This document shows, piece by piece, positions 10,261-21,827 of a DNA stretch of 64,000 nucleotides. The stretch is taken from the NCBI GenBank assembly GCA_043228905.1, contig JBHGNT010000008.1, positions 11,532,001 to 11,596,000 of the forward strand, read 5' to 3'. A program made the translations under genes and the position numbers. Numbering within the stretch: the first letter of the stretch is position 1; every line of letters starts with the position of its first letter. This DNA comes from Azolla caroliniana. Taxonomy: Eukaryota; Polypodiophyta. The notes beneath the pieces are model-generated. The model made no database searches, had not been told where the DNA came from, and saw only the letters and a program-made list of their open reading frames with translations.

Positions 10261-10503
10261 TAAGCAAGGTAAAGTATATTAACAAAGGAGAAAGACTCAA
10301 CATTATACAAGGTGGGAGGAGGGTGCTTTATATAGTCACCCTCTCTCTTCATTAACTACAAGACTCATGGAGCATGGGGAATGTGAAAGCTCATAAGTTA
10401 TGTGTCATAGAATATGATTCTATGACTCATACTAAATGCTAGAATACAAAGTGGTGACATAATGGTGACTCTTGACCGTTGGAGTGTCTATTGATTCTCA
10501 ACA
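10261..10503 (-). repeat. Copia-3 3' LTR, second part
   Basis: Starts with the duplicated TAAGC and matches the second half of 15028-15418 through to ...GATTCTCAACA. Relative to the 5' LTR it lacks about 41 bp near the end. On the minus strand the LTR is preceded by a GAGGGGGCG purine tract. Confidence 0.9.
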
Positions 10504-10769
10504 CGCCCCCTCAAGCTCAAGTCGGGTCGGTTTCAGACGGTATCCGAAATCCGCTTCGACTCGCGTTCCGGAGTCCGCGTTGACTCGCGTCGACTTGCAC
10601 TTATGCGGAGTTGTAGAATCTGTGCTCCAGCTTGCGTTGTGCATAGTTGCGAAGTCTGTGATTTGGCTTGCGTCTTTCTTCGCGGCTTTGTTGCACGGTT
10701 GCGGAATCCACACGTTATTGTATAGTGTCTTTAGTACTCCCCCTCAAGCTTGCCACAACTTGTCGGATC

Positions 10770-13700
10770 CTAAGGCTTTATAGTGAAGATGTTTGCCGTT
10801 TGATGATTTGTGCTAATGTGTTGTAGGTTGACATCGCCAACTAGAACGTGCTCTCGGATGAAGTGATAGTGCACTTCGATGTGCTTTGTCTGCGCGTGGA
10901 ACACTGGGTTCCGAGCCAGATAGATACTGCTCATGTTGTCATAGTAAAGGGAAGTCGGATCCTCGATGGGTACGCCCAGATCCTTGAGTATCCTTTTGAG
11001 CCATACGACTTCACATGCGGCCACTGCTGCGCCCCTGTATTCAACCTCTGTGCTCGAAAGAGGGACGATTGGTTGCTTTTTGCTGCAACAGGATATTGCT
11101 CCGCTGCCGAGGGAAAAAACAAATCCGGAGGTTGATGTTCTATCGGCTTTGTAGCCGGCCCAATCGGCGCCTGTGTACCCCTCGAGTCGTATTGGCATCG
11201 CGGTCTTGCAATGCATTGTGCCACTCACGTATCGTAGAACTCGCTTAGCGCAATCCAAGTGAATATCACCGGATGTTTGCATGAATTGACTAAGGAGACC
11301 GACCGGATAATTGAGATCGGGTCGAGTGATCGTGAGGTAGATGAGACTCTCGATGAGTTGCCAATACTGAGTCGGCTTACACGCTTTGGTGCTGGAGTTC
11401 GCATCTAGTTTGAGATTGTGATCGAGCGGGGTTGCCGCAGATTTGCACTCAACCATACTGAACTTGTATAACAAGTTGAGGATGTATTGCCGTTGAGAGA
11501 TCATTGATTCCGGCCGGAGTCCGAATTACTTCGATGCCGAGGAAGTAGTGGAGCTCCTTCATGTCCGTCATCTCAAACTTGTCGGAAAGGAGGGATTTGA
11601 CCTTATTGATTTCGATGAGATGCTCACCTCCAATGAGTAGGTCATCCACATATAAGATGATGATGATCGGACTTGTGGAATTGCTTCGTATGTAGAGGGA
11701 GTTGTCTGATTTGGACGTACGGAAGTTGATTTGATGAAGATATTGCGTTATCTTCAAATGCCAAGCACACGGTGCTTGCTTGAGGCCGTAGAGTGGCTTC
11801 TTGAGTCGACATACAACTTTCGGATGGGTGCTCGAGTTGAAGCCGGGTGGTTGTATCATGTACACCTCCTCTTCTAATTCGCCTTGTAGAAAGGCGTTCT
11901 TGAAGTCCATTTTGATGGAGGTGCCACCCTTTTGCCGTGACAAGCGCAATTACGGTCTGTACTGTCGTGTCATCTTTGCACCGAGGCAAAGGTCTCCTCA
12001 TAGTCAACTTCGTGCATTTGGGCGTAGCCTTTCGCTACGAGTCACGCTTTGTAGCGGTTGACGGAACCGTCGACGTTGTACTTCACTTTGTAAATCCATC
12101 TTCATCCGATCGCCTTTCTGTGTGGTGAGGTGGGAACGAGATCCCATGTCTCGTTCTTGCGTAGTGCCTACATCTCTTCATTCATGGCTTCGATCCATCG
12201 CGAATCCTTGGCTGCTTCGGAAAATGTTTCCGGCTCACGTACTGTCGCCACCTTCATCACAAAGGCATAGTGATATGCCATGTAGTCGTTGTAGCCGAAT
12301 CGGCTGACTGGATTCTTTTCACGGGCGGAGCGACGGAGCTTTTCATTTGCAGAGATGAGGGCTTTCTTAGCTTTGATTGGTACATCGAAGCTGCTGAACT
12401 CACTGTCGAGTGAGTGAGTCGACTCATCGTCGTCGAAGCGATTGTCTTCATATTCCATCATTTTCGCCTTGCCTTTGTCCATCTTCGGGCTAGGCCATGA
12501 TGTGCTTTGATTGCTCTGGGGCTCTTGTGGCCCACTTAGTCTTGTGGTAATCGGGCTATCTTTGAACATGTCTTCGAGGCGATCTCCACCTTCTCGCTCT
12601 TGTTCGGCCGGTTTCGCGTCGATCGGGGTCGAAGTTTGAATCTTCTCTGGTGCGTACTAGGATGCGGATTCGTCGAACACGACATCTCGACTAACTCGAA
12701 CTTTTTGGGTAGATGGGTTGTAGCATTTGTACCCCTTTTATTTGAGTGAGTATCCTACAATGATACATTTCTCCGACTCTGGATCTATCTTTTGCAGCTT
12801 TTCGTTCGGTATGTGCACGTATGCTATCGCGCCGAATATCCGGGTGTGCGATAAGCCCGGCTTCTTTCCAAAGTATTTTTCGTGCAGAGTGACCTCTTGC
12901 ACTCCGGATGTTGTGCACCGGTTCATTAGGTAGACGGCCATATTTGTAGCTTCGGTCCAATATGGGTTGGGCATATGCTTCTCATTCATCATGGCCCACG
13001 CTACTTCGAGGATGTGCCAATTTTTGTGGTCGGCTACTCCGTTTTGTTGCGGAGTGTGTCGGCAAGTGAATTCTCGCCGAATTCCTTCCTTTCGGAGATA
13101 CGCCGTGAAATTGTCCGAGAAGTACTCCTTGCCACCATCCGATCGAAGGCATCGTACATGACGACCAATGGCTTTTTCGACTTCGTTTTTAAACCTTTGG
13201 AAGTGTCCGAACACTTCACTCTTTTGCCGCATCAGTTAGGGCCACGTGTGCCTGGAGAAGTCATTGATGAAGAGCACGTAATATCGGCATCCACCGAATG
13301 TAACCGTTTGCGCCGGTCCCCATACGTCGGAATTGACAACGTCAAGTAGACCTTTGCTCACGTTCCACTCTTTTGGGAATGGGTGTCAGTGTTGCTTGCC
13401 GAATTGGCACACTTCGCATACACCTTCAATCTCCTTCTCTTTGAATTTCGGGAGTCTAATGATGACTCCTTTCGATTTCATTGCTTTGAGTTTGTTGAGA
13501 TTGATGTGGTCGATTCGCTTGTGCCATAGCTCTATGTCGGAGTCGGCTTTCGTGCTTTTTGCAAACATGGAAGATTTCATCTCATGTGAATCTCGAATGA
13601 ACATCCGGCCCTCTCTTCTTCCGCACGCGATGATTCGGCCCTCTTTTTTGATGAAGCACCCTTCTTGGTCGAATCGTACTTGCATCCCTTGCTCAACCAT

Positions 13701-14877
13701 TTGGCTGACCGAGACCAAGTTCTTCGTGATGGTGGGAACATGCAAGACATTTTTTAATGTATGTTTGCTTGCCTCTTTCGCCGAAAGGAACATTGCCGAT
13801 GTGCCGAATCGGGTGTGTAGTGTCATCTCTGGTTTCGACATAACCGGGTCGCTCCGGCTCTCAAAGTTCGAGAAACCATTCTTTATGAGATGTCATATGG
13901 TTTGAGGCTCCGGAGCCAACAAACCATACTTCCTCCGGATTGAGGGCACTAGTTGAGGTAGAGACCGACATAGAGTTTGCTCTATGTTTCATCATGAACA
14001 TTCCTCCACGGTCGGAGTTGTGTGCATACATTCCGCCACGATCTTCGTAGTTGGAGTTGTGCCCGTACATTCCGGTATACTCTTCGTAGTCGGAATTGTG
14101 CGCGTAATTCGTGAGTCGTTGGCTTGTGGAAGCTGATTCGCGCATCTTCTTTCGACACTCTTCTTCGTGGTGGCTGAGCTTTCCGCAATATCCGCATTCG
14201 GTTGCGTTTTGACGGCTCAGGCCGGAGTGGAAGCTCCCCCTTCTTGCAAAGGTTCCTCGTTGGCTTCCGTTTTGCGGGCGAAATTGGGAGTTGTTGTCGT
14301 AGGTCTGACCTCGTCCGCCTTATCCTTGGCCAAATCGACCTCTTGCTCGTCCGCGTCCTCTTCCTCCGTTCAAGTGCATGTAGAGCATGTGTCCTTCCGA
14401 CTCATTGCTCCTTGTACGCACGTGGTTTTCTTCGACCAATAGCATTTATTGGAGCTCAAAGAAGGAGGGAGATTTCTCCCTTGTTAGAATGGCGGTTCAC
14501 ATCGCGCCGAACTGTGGTTCGAGGCCGCCGAGGCATATTTGCACCATCTCATCATCATCGATATTTATGCTTATCGAGCCCAGCAAGTCGCAAAGGTCCT
14601 TGATCTTCAAGGTGTAGCCGAGCATCTTGGCTTCTTGAATGTAGCCGAGCATGTGATCGTGAACACATGTCGCCAAGCAATACATCACGCGGCTTGCGGC
14701 TTGCTCCCATGTCGCGTATCCGGGAACCATTTCGACGGGTCAGTCTTCGTGTGCTCCTTTGATGTAGCTCCAATAGCCTTGTCCAACAAGGTATTGGTGC
14801 ATCTTGTACTCCCAAGATGCAAAGTTGTTTCGATCCAACTTCTCGGTAGGGAGAGCGCTACCCATTTGAGTATTCAT
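10770..14877 (-). pseudogene. Copia-3 gag-pol, degenerate
   Basis: Read on the minus strand: gag from ATG at 14877, CCHC knuckle CGYCGKLSHHEEEC near 14150-14190, protease with the catalytic Asp lost (VGSGASNHM instead of VDSGAS, near 13900), pre-integrase HKRIDHIN (about 13510), integrase LRSDGGKEYF and TPQQNGVADHKN (13030-13140), reverse transcriptase MDFKNAFLQGELEEE and YVDDLLIGG (11620-11910), and RNase H LSSTEVEYRGAA down to NIFTIKP (about 10770). Several frameshifts and stops separate these blocks, for example TAG at 10768-10770 and a break at about 11505. Inactive. From 10504 to 10769 lies only the 3' non-coding part. Confidence 0.9.
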
Positions 14878-15015
14878 TATGTCGATTCTTCTTCTTCTTC
14901 TTCTTCTCTCTTCAAATGCGATCTATGTAGCGAAGCTACGATGGTGATGAACTAGTTCTTGGTCGTCACCGTAGGACATAGCGCACGTGGATGGGCTAGA
15001 TCGAGCTACCAAGTC

Positions 15016-15027
15016 GCTCTGATAACA
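15016..15027 (-). other. Primer-binding site of Copia-3
   Basis: On the minus strand TGTTATCAGAGC, one mismatch from the tRNA-Met site, directly next to the 5' LTR. Confidence 0.75.
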
Positions 15028-15418
15028 TGTAAAGAATCAAGAAATGGATTCTGTGCAACGGAATAGATATGAATTGTGTGTGTGTATGAGAGAGAGAGAG
15101 GGAGTGAGAGAGACACGGAGTAAGACACAAGAAATACACAAGGTAAAGTATATTAACAAAGGAGAAAAACTCAACATTATACAAGGTGGGAGGAGGATGC
15201 TTTATATAGTCACCCTCTCTCTTCATTAACTACAAGACTCATGGAGCATGGGGAATGTGAAAGCTCATAAGTTATGTGTCATAGAATATGATTCTATGAT
15301 TCATACTAAATGCTAGAATACAAAGTGGTGACATAATGGTGACTCTTGACCGTTGGAGTGTCTATTCACTGTCAAGGTGAGTTCACACACTAGACCAAGT
15401 TGAGCTTGATTCTCAACA
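15028..15418 (-). repeat. Copia-3 5' LTR (391 bp)
   Basis: Plus-strand ends TGTAAAGAATC and GATTCTCAACA. It matches the split 3' LTR apart from a 41-bp length difference. It is followed by GGTAT, the right copy of the target duplication. Confidence 0.9.
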
Positions 15419-15429
15419 GGTATCAAAGC
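15419..15429 (+). other. Right half of the Copia-4 primer-binding site
   Basis: GGTATCAAAGC follows the Copia-3 LTR. Together with TGGTAT at 4652 it restores one tRNA-Met site, so Copia-3 inserted exactly inside it. Confidence 0.75.
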
Positions 15430-15521
15430 GCGAGGGTTGAGAATCCTCTCCTACCGACAAAAAGAGCTTAGACAAACCTAGACCTAGCCTCCAGTAAAGA
15501 ACATGAAGAAAGAAGGAAAGG

Positions 15522-18329
15522 ATGGACAGAAGCATGGCAAGCTCGCTTCCTACAAAAAAGCTCGATCGAAGCAAGTACGCATCTTGGTCGTACAAGATGC
15601 ATGACTACGGGAGTTACGTAGAAGGAGCAAACAAAGTAGCGCCGGAGCCCGCACACAAGGACTTTCCGGCTTGGGAACAAGCAGTAAGCAGAGTGTTGTA
15701 CTGCCTCGCGTCCTGTGTGCATAATCAAATGCTCGGCTACATCAAAGATGTGAAAACGCTAAAGGAAGCCTGGGAAAATCTCAAAAGGATTTTTGCCGCC
15801 ACTACCACGGCCCGGATGTTGCAGCTCCAGGAAGAGCTCAATAACATCCAGTAAAGGGACATGTCGGCCACCGACTACAACACTAAGATCAAGGAGATTT
15901 TTGACACACTAGGGTCCATCAATGTGATGGTGGACAAAGACAAGATAGTGCAGATCTGCCTCGGTGGTCTAGCGCATAGGTACGGGACAATCCAGACCAC
16001 CTGGGAGACGCCACAGTCCTTCGATTTGCAATCGATGCTGATGGTCGAAGAAAAACACGCGAGTGAATCGAGAACCACTTAATGGGATAACTTGATGTTG
16101 TACATGGAGGTGGATCGACCCCATGGGCATGAAGGATGAGGTGTATCGGCATGCAACGGAGGTTGCCAACAAGAGTGGGAAAGGAGGCCCAGAGGTGGTG
16201 CCAATATCAGTTCCAGACCCTCCACAAGTAGGAGGAGTCAAGGCGGCACCGGAAATCGGAAAGAAAAAGTCGACATGGACTATTGGTATTGTGGCTACAG
16301 GGGCCACATGGAGAGTGAGTGCTGGAAGAAGCGTGCCGATTCGGCCAAATCAGGATCTGGCAAAGCCGAACACGGAAGTCGGCAGAAATCACACTAAACC
16401 CGATATGATTGAGGAAGAAGAAGAAGAAGAAGAAGATATAGGTACTCTGGAAGAGAGTCAGATCTCATTCTGGCTGAGTGGGCTGAATGAGGGATTGAGT
16501 TGGATTGATCAGTTGAATGAAGAGTCGGCAATTGGTTAGGACTCGGTCGTGCCCTGTGCAAGGAACCGAGGAGACGGTTCATGCGTAAAGAGAAGGGGAA
16601 GAAGAAGATGCTGGAATATGGCACCCTAGAAAAGAACGAAGATGAACCTTTGAAAACGAAGTCTAAGTTGGCCAAGAGGGCCCTCAAATCGGCGAACCAA
16701 AACCTACGCCGATCTACCCACTAGAAGAACCTTGTGATGAGGTACTGATATCATGAGTACATGGTGCATCACTATGCATACATGATGAAAGTGGTGGAAG
16801 TGCGTGAGCTTGAGAGCTACAAAGAAGTGGCAAAGCACACGAATTGGCGTGTCACAATGGAGGAAGAAATGCAGGCACTTGATGCCAATGATACTTGCGA
16901 CCTAGTCGACCCTCCCCGACACTGCAAACCGATGCGCTGCAAATGGGTACACAAGGTAAAGTATAATGTTGGCGGTTTGGTCAAATGGTACAAGGCCCAA
17001 TTAGTGGTTGAGGGATATCCACAGACCCACGAAATTAACTATGACGAGACCTTTGCACCAGTAGCGAAGATGACTACAGTTCGTGTGGTGCTAGTAGTCG
17101 CAATAGCGAGGGGTGGCATCTCCACCAAATGGATGTGAATAATGTTTTTTTTCAAGAAGATCTTGAAGAACAAGTGTATATGGTCTAGCCCCCCAGATTT
17201 TAGTTGGAGATGAACAGGTCGGCGGTGTGCCGATTCAAGAAGTCACTTTACAGCTTGAAGCAAGGCCTTGTGCTTGGAATGTGAAGATCACACACCGGTT
17301 GCGTAAGATGGGGTTTGCGGCCTCCAAGTTCGACTCTTCATTGTTCATCTAGAATGGTCCAAAAGGTCTGGTGTGTGTCTTACTCTACGTCGACGACTTG
17401 GTCGTCACCGGACCTGACCTCGTTGAAATCGACCGCATCAAGTCCCAACTGTCGGGAGCATTTGAGGTCAAGGACTTGGGGAATCTTCACTACTTCCTCG
17501 GGATCGAAGTGATCCACACCCCTGATGGCATATTTTTGTCTCAACAACACTATGTTTTGAATATTTTGTTCAAGTTCGGCATGACCGATTCCCGACTAGT
17601 GTCAACACCCCTTGACCGGAATCTAAAGTTACATCCCAACTCCGGAACGACTTGCGATGAGAAACGGTTCTGATAGATTGTGGGAAGCCTCATATACCTG
17701 ATTATCACTCGACCCGACATTAGTTATCCAGTCGGAGTGATCAACCAATTCATGCAGTGACCGATCGTTGAGCACCTTCAATGCGTGTATCGAGTATTGT
17801 GATACGTGAGCGGCATTAAGGATCGGGGGTTATTGTATCGACATGGTATAACTGAAAAGTTAGTTGGTTATACAAATGCAGATTGGGCTGGTGATGTGTT
17901 GGATCGTCACTCAACAACCAACTTCATGATTTCTTTCGGGAACGTGGTTGTTGTGTGGAGCAACAAGAAGCAGTCGACAGTGGCTCTATCAAGCACTAAG
18001 GCTTAATACTGAGAAGCTACCGTCACGACTTCTAAAGCCATATAGCTTCGAAGGTTGCTGCATGACCTCTGGATCGAAGTGCTGACTCTGATCCCGATCT
18101 ACTATGACAACATAAGTAGCATGAAACTCCCTAAGACCCCCATGTTCCATGCTCGCACAAAGCACATCGAAGTGCATTATCAGTTTGTGTGCGAGTGGGT
18201 CCTGAGCGATGAAGTCAAACTCCGATATGTTTGAACCTATCAACAAATTGCCGATATCTTCACCAAGCCATGCGGATCGGACAAGTTGCAACACTTTTCG
18301 GAGATGCTTGGGCTATAGCATGTCGACGT
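15522..18329 (+). pseudogene. Copia-4 gag-RT-RNase H, protease and integrase missing
   Basis: The gag begins at 15522 (MDRSMASSLPTKKLDRS), close to the Copia-2 gag, and is broken by TAA at 15852, where CAA would restore it. A zinc knuckle near 16284-16325 has its second Cys replaced (CGYRGHMESEC). After a (GAA)n-rich stretch (16411-16440) the sequence jumps to the reverse transcriptase (from about 16760), so protease and integrase appear deleted. RT continues to YVDDLVVTG (17389-17415). RNase H follows to about 18294 with stops, including one just after the ALSSTKA block. The 3' end is cut at 18330 by the LTR of the gag-only element. Confidence 0.85.
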
Positions 18330-19718
18330 TGTCGTACCTTTTGGTGCCGGATCGTTGCGTGAGTCGGCTAGGAACTGCTGGGGTTTTGGACTAGGGGGAG
18401 GAAGAATTTGAGACGAGTTTAGTTATGAATAGATAATAAGAAAGAGAGATAGAAATTCATGAATGCCACGAATATAGTTTTTTAGTTTTATTAATATTTA
18501 ACCTTAATTGTACTGTGGAATAGATTGGTGTGGAGAATAACCTGGAACACTGCTCAGCCACAACCGAGTCTTAGATTACTTCTTTTAAGGATCAAACACA
18601 TAAATGGGAATAGAGATGAAGACTCGTACACCAAAAGAAAGTACACAAGATGTTTATGTGGAAAATCCTGAATGGGAAAAACCAGGGGAGCCCACAGACT
18701 CCAACTATCACTATATGAGAACGGTACAAGCAGAGACTCGAAGGCAGCTACCTCGAGCTCTGTATCTTCGCCATGCGGCAGTTACCACAGAGTATCGCTC
18801 TATATCTTGCTCTCTCTCTCTTCCTCTCTCTCTCTCTATACAACAGTTATGCACATACAACAATATGATAACACATTGACTTCTCATCATCACTAAAGTG
18901 ATTGCCCTAAGTCATATTTATACTTATAAGAACTTCGGACTATCTACAAATATAGCCTCACTAGGCTTACTCAAAACATATTTACAAATATGTCTTCTCC
19001 TCTGGTTCTCACCAGGTCCATCCGATCTGGTTTTCGGATCTCTTTCGGTTCTCACTGGGGCCTCTTCATTCATAACCGGATCCCATCCGGAGGGACCGAC
19101 TTCCCAACAATTGGAATTGATAGGAATAGATTGGAAAAGTTAGGAATAGATTGGTAAAGAGAGATCAAAAACCTCATGAATCCCACGAGTATTATATTAA
19201 TCAATATTTAGACCCTAATAATCACCCCATAATTTATTATTATTATTATTGTTTCCCTTATTACATTGTGCTCCCCATCCTTATATAGTGATGAGACAGT
19301 CTTAGTAATCCATGCTTTTTCTCTAACTATCAACTCCATTCTTTTTCTATCAATAGACTATATGCTTTCTCTAACATGCCTTTTCTAAAAGTGTTCATGC
19401 GTTTTTTATGAACTATAGTGTTCATGCATGCTAGATGTGCATGTGTGCCTTTTTCTTTTATAATGCGTTTTCTTCTAACTGAAGCTTTTTTATCTAGAAA
19501 ATATACGTGAAATACCTTTCTATGTGGGATATCTACTTTTAACACGTATGATGTGTTAGTATAATGGTAAGGCTTTATATTATAAACATGAAGGTACAAG
19601 GTTCTAATCTTGCCCTATGCATGTGATATATATTTTTATATTTTCTTCTATTTCGTCATATTTATTGAATCTAACACTATATATGTTTTTCACGTAGTGT
19701 ACGAAATACACTACGACA
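18330..19718 (-). repeat. 3' LTR of the gag-only element, with an inserted solo LTR
   Basis: Plus-strand ends TGTCGTACCTTTTGG and AATACACTACGACA. It aligns with 21828-22297 on both sides of the inserted Copia solo LTR, giving an LTR of about 803 bp without it. On the minus strand it begins with a perfect hairpin (GTAGTGTA/TACACTAC, 19694-19714). A tRNA-like stretch lies at about 19555-19625. Confidence 0.85.
18529..19109 (-). repeat. Solo LTR of a Copia-1-related family, TSD ATTGG
   Basis: On the minus strand it starts TGTTGGGAAGTCGGTCCCTC, like the Copia-1 LTR, and ends ATTCTCCACA. It is flanked by ATTGG (18524-18528 and 19110-19114). The internal region was removed by LTR-LTR recombination, leaving 581 bp. 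The host LTR sequence continues on both sides. Confidence 0.9.
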
Positions 19719-20062
19719 CTCGCCCCCCTCCGAACCTGCATATCCTCCGGTATGTGCCGAAATTGCCAGTGCTCGTAATTCTCCTTTGCCGGTCCATTTT
19801 GAGCACATCCATTCTTTCCCCCCAAACCATTATCTCTATCCAATCCACCATATTCTTCGTTGACTCTTTGCATGGCCATGACTCCTTGTGCTCCTCTGAG
19901 CATAACCCTTCATGTCTCGTGCATGTGCCACCTTCGTTCCAACCATCTCCTTGGTCAAGGCACTTCGACCTATCATTTATTCTTGTTTTGTGCCTTCCTC
20001 CCTAGGTCTTTGTTCGAATATCGATGTTGACTATCCCATGTAGTCCCTTCAAGTTCATGTTG

Positions 20063-20254
20063 TCATGCAACCTTCACACTTGGTCCACCTTCGTCATACA
20101 ATCTCGCGTTAGAATTGACAATCTTCATGTTAGAGCCCTCTTTTGTCGAGATCTCATCCTCGGTAACATCCTTCAAATCCACTTGGCCCGCTTGGTCCTT
20201 GTCATCCGTGGTAGTGTGTTTTCTTGGCATCTTCCTTGTCTTCATCAACCTCAA
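20063..20254 (-). CDS. Small Lys/Asp-rich ORF of the gag-only element
   Basis: 63 codons. The segment QAGQVDLKDVTEDE matches the 17-241 frame at the left window edge. It may be the C-terminal part of the acidic ORF upstream (20980-20444), separated by decay. No domain recognised. Confidence 0.35.
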   Translation of the reverse strand: MRLMKTRKMPRKHTTTDDKDQAGQVDLKDVTEDEISTKEGSNMKIVNSNARLYDEGGPSVKVA

Positions 20255-20443
20255 CGTCTTTCCGGATCAGTCTCGTCCGATCAACTTTCGGTTGGATCGG
20301 CTTTCGATCGAATTAGTATTCGGCTGAATTGTACTCGGTTGATCGGTTTCGACTGAGTTGGCCCCCTTTTCGGGTTGGGTTCGACCGATCAGATTTTGCT
20401 CAAGTTGGCTTCCGTTCAGATCGGAATACCGACCGTATCGTCA

Positions 20444-20980
20444 TCAGGTTCTTCCATTCTTTCCTCTTTCGTGCACAATTGCCCAAATCTCCGAAATAGG
20501 TGTGGAGGAATCCCTATGTCTTTGATCAATCACAACCGCATCGTAGTCATCACTTGCATTGGCTTGGTCTTCCACTTTCTTGTTCCCACCTTCCGATTCT
20601 CCGGTCTCACGTTGCCTCTCGAATGCAACTGCCAAAGTCTCTAGAATTAGTGTTGGGAAAGTCTCACCTCGACCATCCGCCATTGACTCATCCATAGCGA
20701 CCTTCTCGACTATCTCTCCGTCACATGCATCGGCTTCAACCTTCGTTTCCTCTCTGCCACCTTCTGTCTCTTCGATGTCACGTTGGCTCTCAGATGCAAC
20801 TACCGAAGTCTCTAGAATTAGTGGGAAGGAGTCCTCGATATTACCGTCCTCCATCGAATCATCCTTAGCTACCTTCACCTCGATGTCATTATCCATGGCT
20901 ATCTCTTCAACTCCATAGGATTCATACTCTTTTCCCTCCTCGATCGTGCAAGCATTGATTATGCTGACCCCTTTATTCAC
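20444..20980 (-). CDS. Acidic protein with two internal repeats, unknown function
   Basis: 178 codons, strongly acidic (Glu/Asp-rich). It holds two copies of a segment of about 58 residues: DDSMEDGNIEDSFPLILETS and DESMADGRGETFPTLILETL, each followed by VA-E-QR and an EGG block. The underlying DNA repeats are about 174 bp apart. It lies between gag and the 3' LTR, where autonomous gypsy elements have pol. It has no membrane segment, zinc finger or catalytic motif. It may assist packaging or be a diversified part of gag, which is inference only. Confidence 0.5.
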   Translation of the reverse strand: MNKGVSIINACTIEEGKEYESYGVEEIAMDNDIEVKVAKDDSMEDGNIEDSFPLILETSVVASESQRDIEETEGGREETKVEADACDGEIVEKVAMDESMADGRGETFPTLILETLAVAFERQRETGESEGGNKKVEDQANASDDYDAVVIDQRHRDSSTPISEIWAIVHERGKNGRT

Positions 20981-21213
20981 TCAATGTTTCAGACACTCGT
21001 GTTCTGAAACCTTCTTCCACCCACCCTTGAAGTGATGTTCGCTACTCTCAATTCATGGGTCTTATCCTTGGTCATCGTTCTTTTGCAAGACAAGAGGGTA
21101 ACTGGTTCCACACCCTCTACCGTGGTACCATCGTATCGTAGCTTCGGTCTTCGTATCAGCCACATCGTTCATCCTTAATCGACCATCCCTCATAGACCAT
21201 GTTGGCATACTCT

Positions 21214-21597
21214 TTAGACTTCGGCCCAATCCTCGGTGAGACCATTTGCACCATCATCGTCTTCAAGTTTGATCCCAATGTCCATTATTTCCTTCCGATC
21301 GATCGACTTTACGAACATTAGGACTTTATTCTTCCCCACCAATCTTTGTTCCCGCTCTGAAAGTTGAGCAAAATGATGCTCAAACTCTAGGAATGCTTGT
21401 GTTGTGCTTCGGTAGGTCTTCTCCAATGCCACCCATTCGTCGAACTCGCGCCGATCTCGTCCCTTTGGACTCTCGTAATCATATGCCTCTCGTAAAGCTT
21501 CTTCGAATGACCCCCATGTCGGGTTTTGTTGTCGTACCTTGTGGATGCTCTCTTGCAGCACATCCATGGCCACCCGATTGAAGGATATGACTTGCAA
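21214..21597 (-). CDS. Gag-like capsid protein fragment (Ty3/gypsy type)
   Basis: 127 codons containing a retrotransposon gag pattern: WGSFEEALREAYDYE, REFDEWVALEKTYRST, FLEFEHHFAQLSEREQRLVG, then VLMFVKSIDRKE and DDDGANGLTEDWAEV. The last block matches MQPNGLVADWAAV in the autonomous-type gag at 60541-60720, so the two belong to one gag lineage. The frame closes just after this block, whereas related gags continue. Upstream, frames to about 21742 look like a decayed N-terminus. No zinc knuckle is visible. Confidence 0.6.
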   Translation of the reverse strand: MQVISFNRVAMDVLQESIHKVRQQNPTWGSFEEALREAYDYESPKGRDRREFDEWVALEKTYRSTTQAFLEFEHHFAQLSEREQRLVGKNKVLMFVKSIDRKEIMDIGIKLEDDDGANGLTEDWAEV

Positions 21598-21804
21598 TCT
21601 TTCTAATATCCCACATCACATCATCTCTGCAAGTCATAGATAGTGTGATGCATCCTTTCTGTTGAATTGTCCGTTTCGTTGTACGAGCCGCATTACTGCT
21701 ACCATGATCTCCGACATCGCTCATTGTTCTTGTAGCATCCACTCGAACATCATCATCATCGTATTCATTGCCTCTTGTTGATTCTCCATCTCCTTACCAC
21801 ACGT

Positions 21805-21827
21805 TCTCATGTCGGGTTCACCAATTG
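21805..21827 (-). other. Putative primer-binding site region of the gag-only element
   Basis: Next to the 5' LTR on the minus strand is CAATTGGTGAACCCGACATG. The TGGTGAACCCGAC part resembles a tRNA 3'-end complement but is not the tRNA-Met site used by the Copia elements here. The matching tRNA cannot be named without a search. Confidence 0.4.

Larger units (their letters stand above)
4658..15418 (-). mobile_element. Copia-3 retrotransposon (degenerate), interrupted by Copia-1
   Basis: A minus-strand Copia element with a 5' LTR at 15028-15418 and a 3' LTR split into 4658-4769 and 10261-10503 by Copia-1. It is flanked by the 5-bp duplication GGTAT (4653-4657 and 15419-15423). Next to the 5' LTR is a primer-binding site with one mismatch. 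The 3' LTR is preceded on the minus strand by the purine tract GAGCTTGAGGGGGCG (10504-10518). The coding region is full of stops and frameshifts. It is younger than Copia-4, into which it jumped, and older than Copia-1. Confidence 0.9.
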
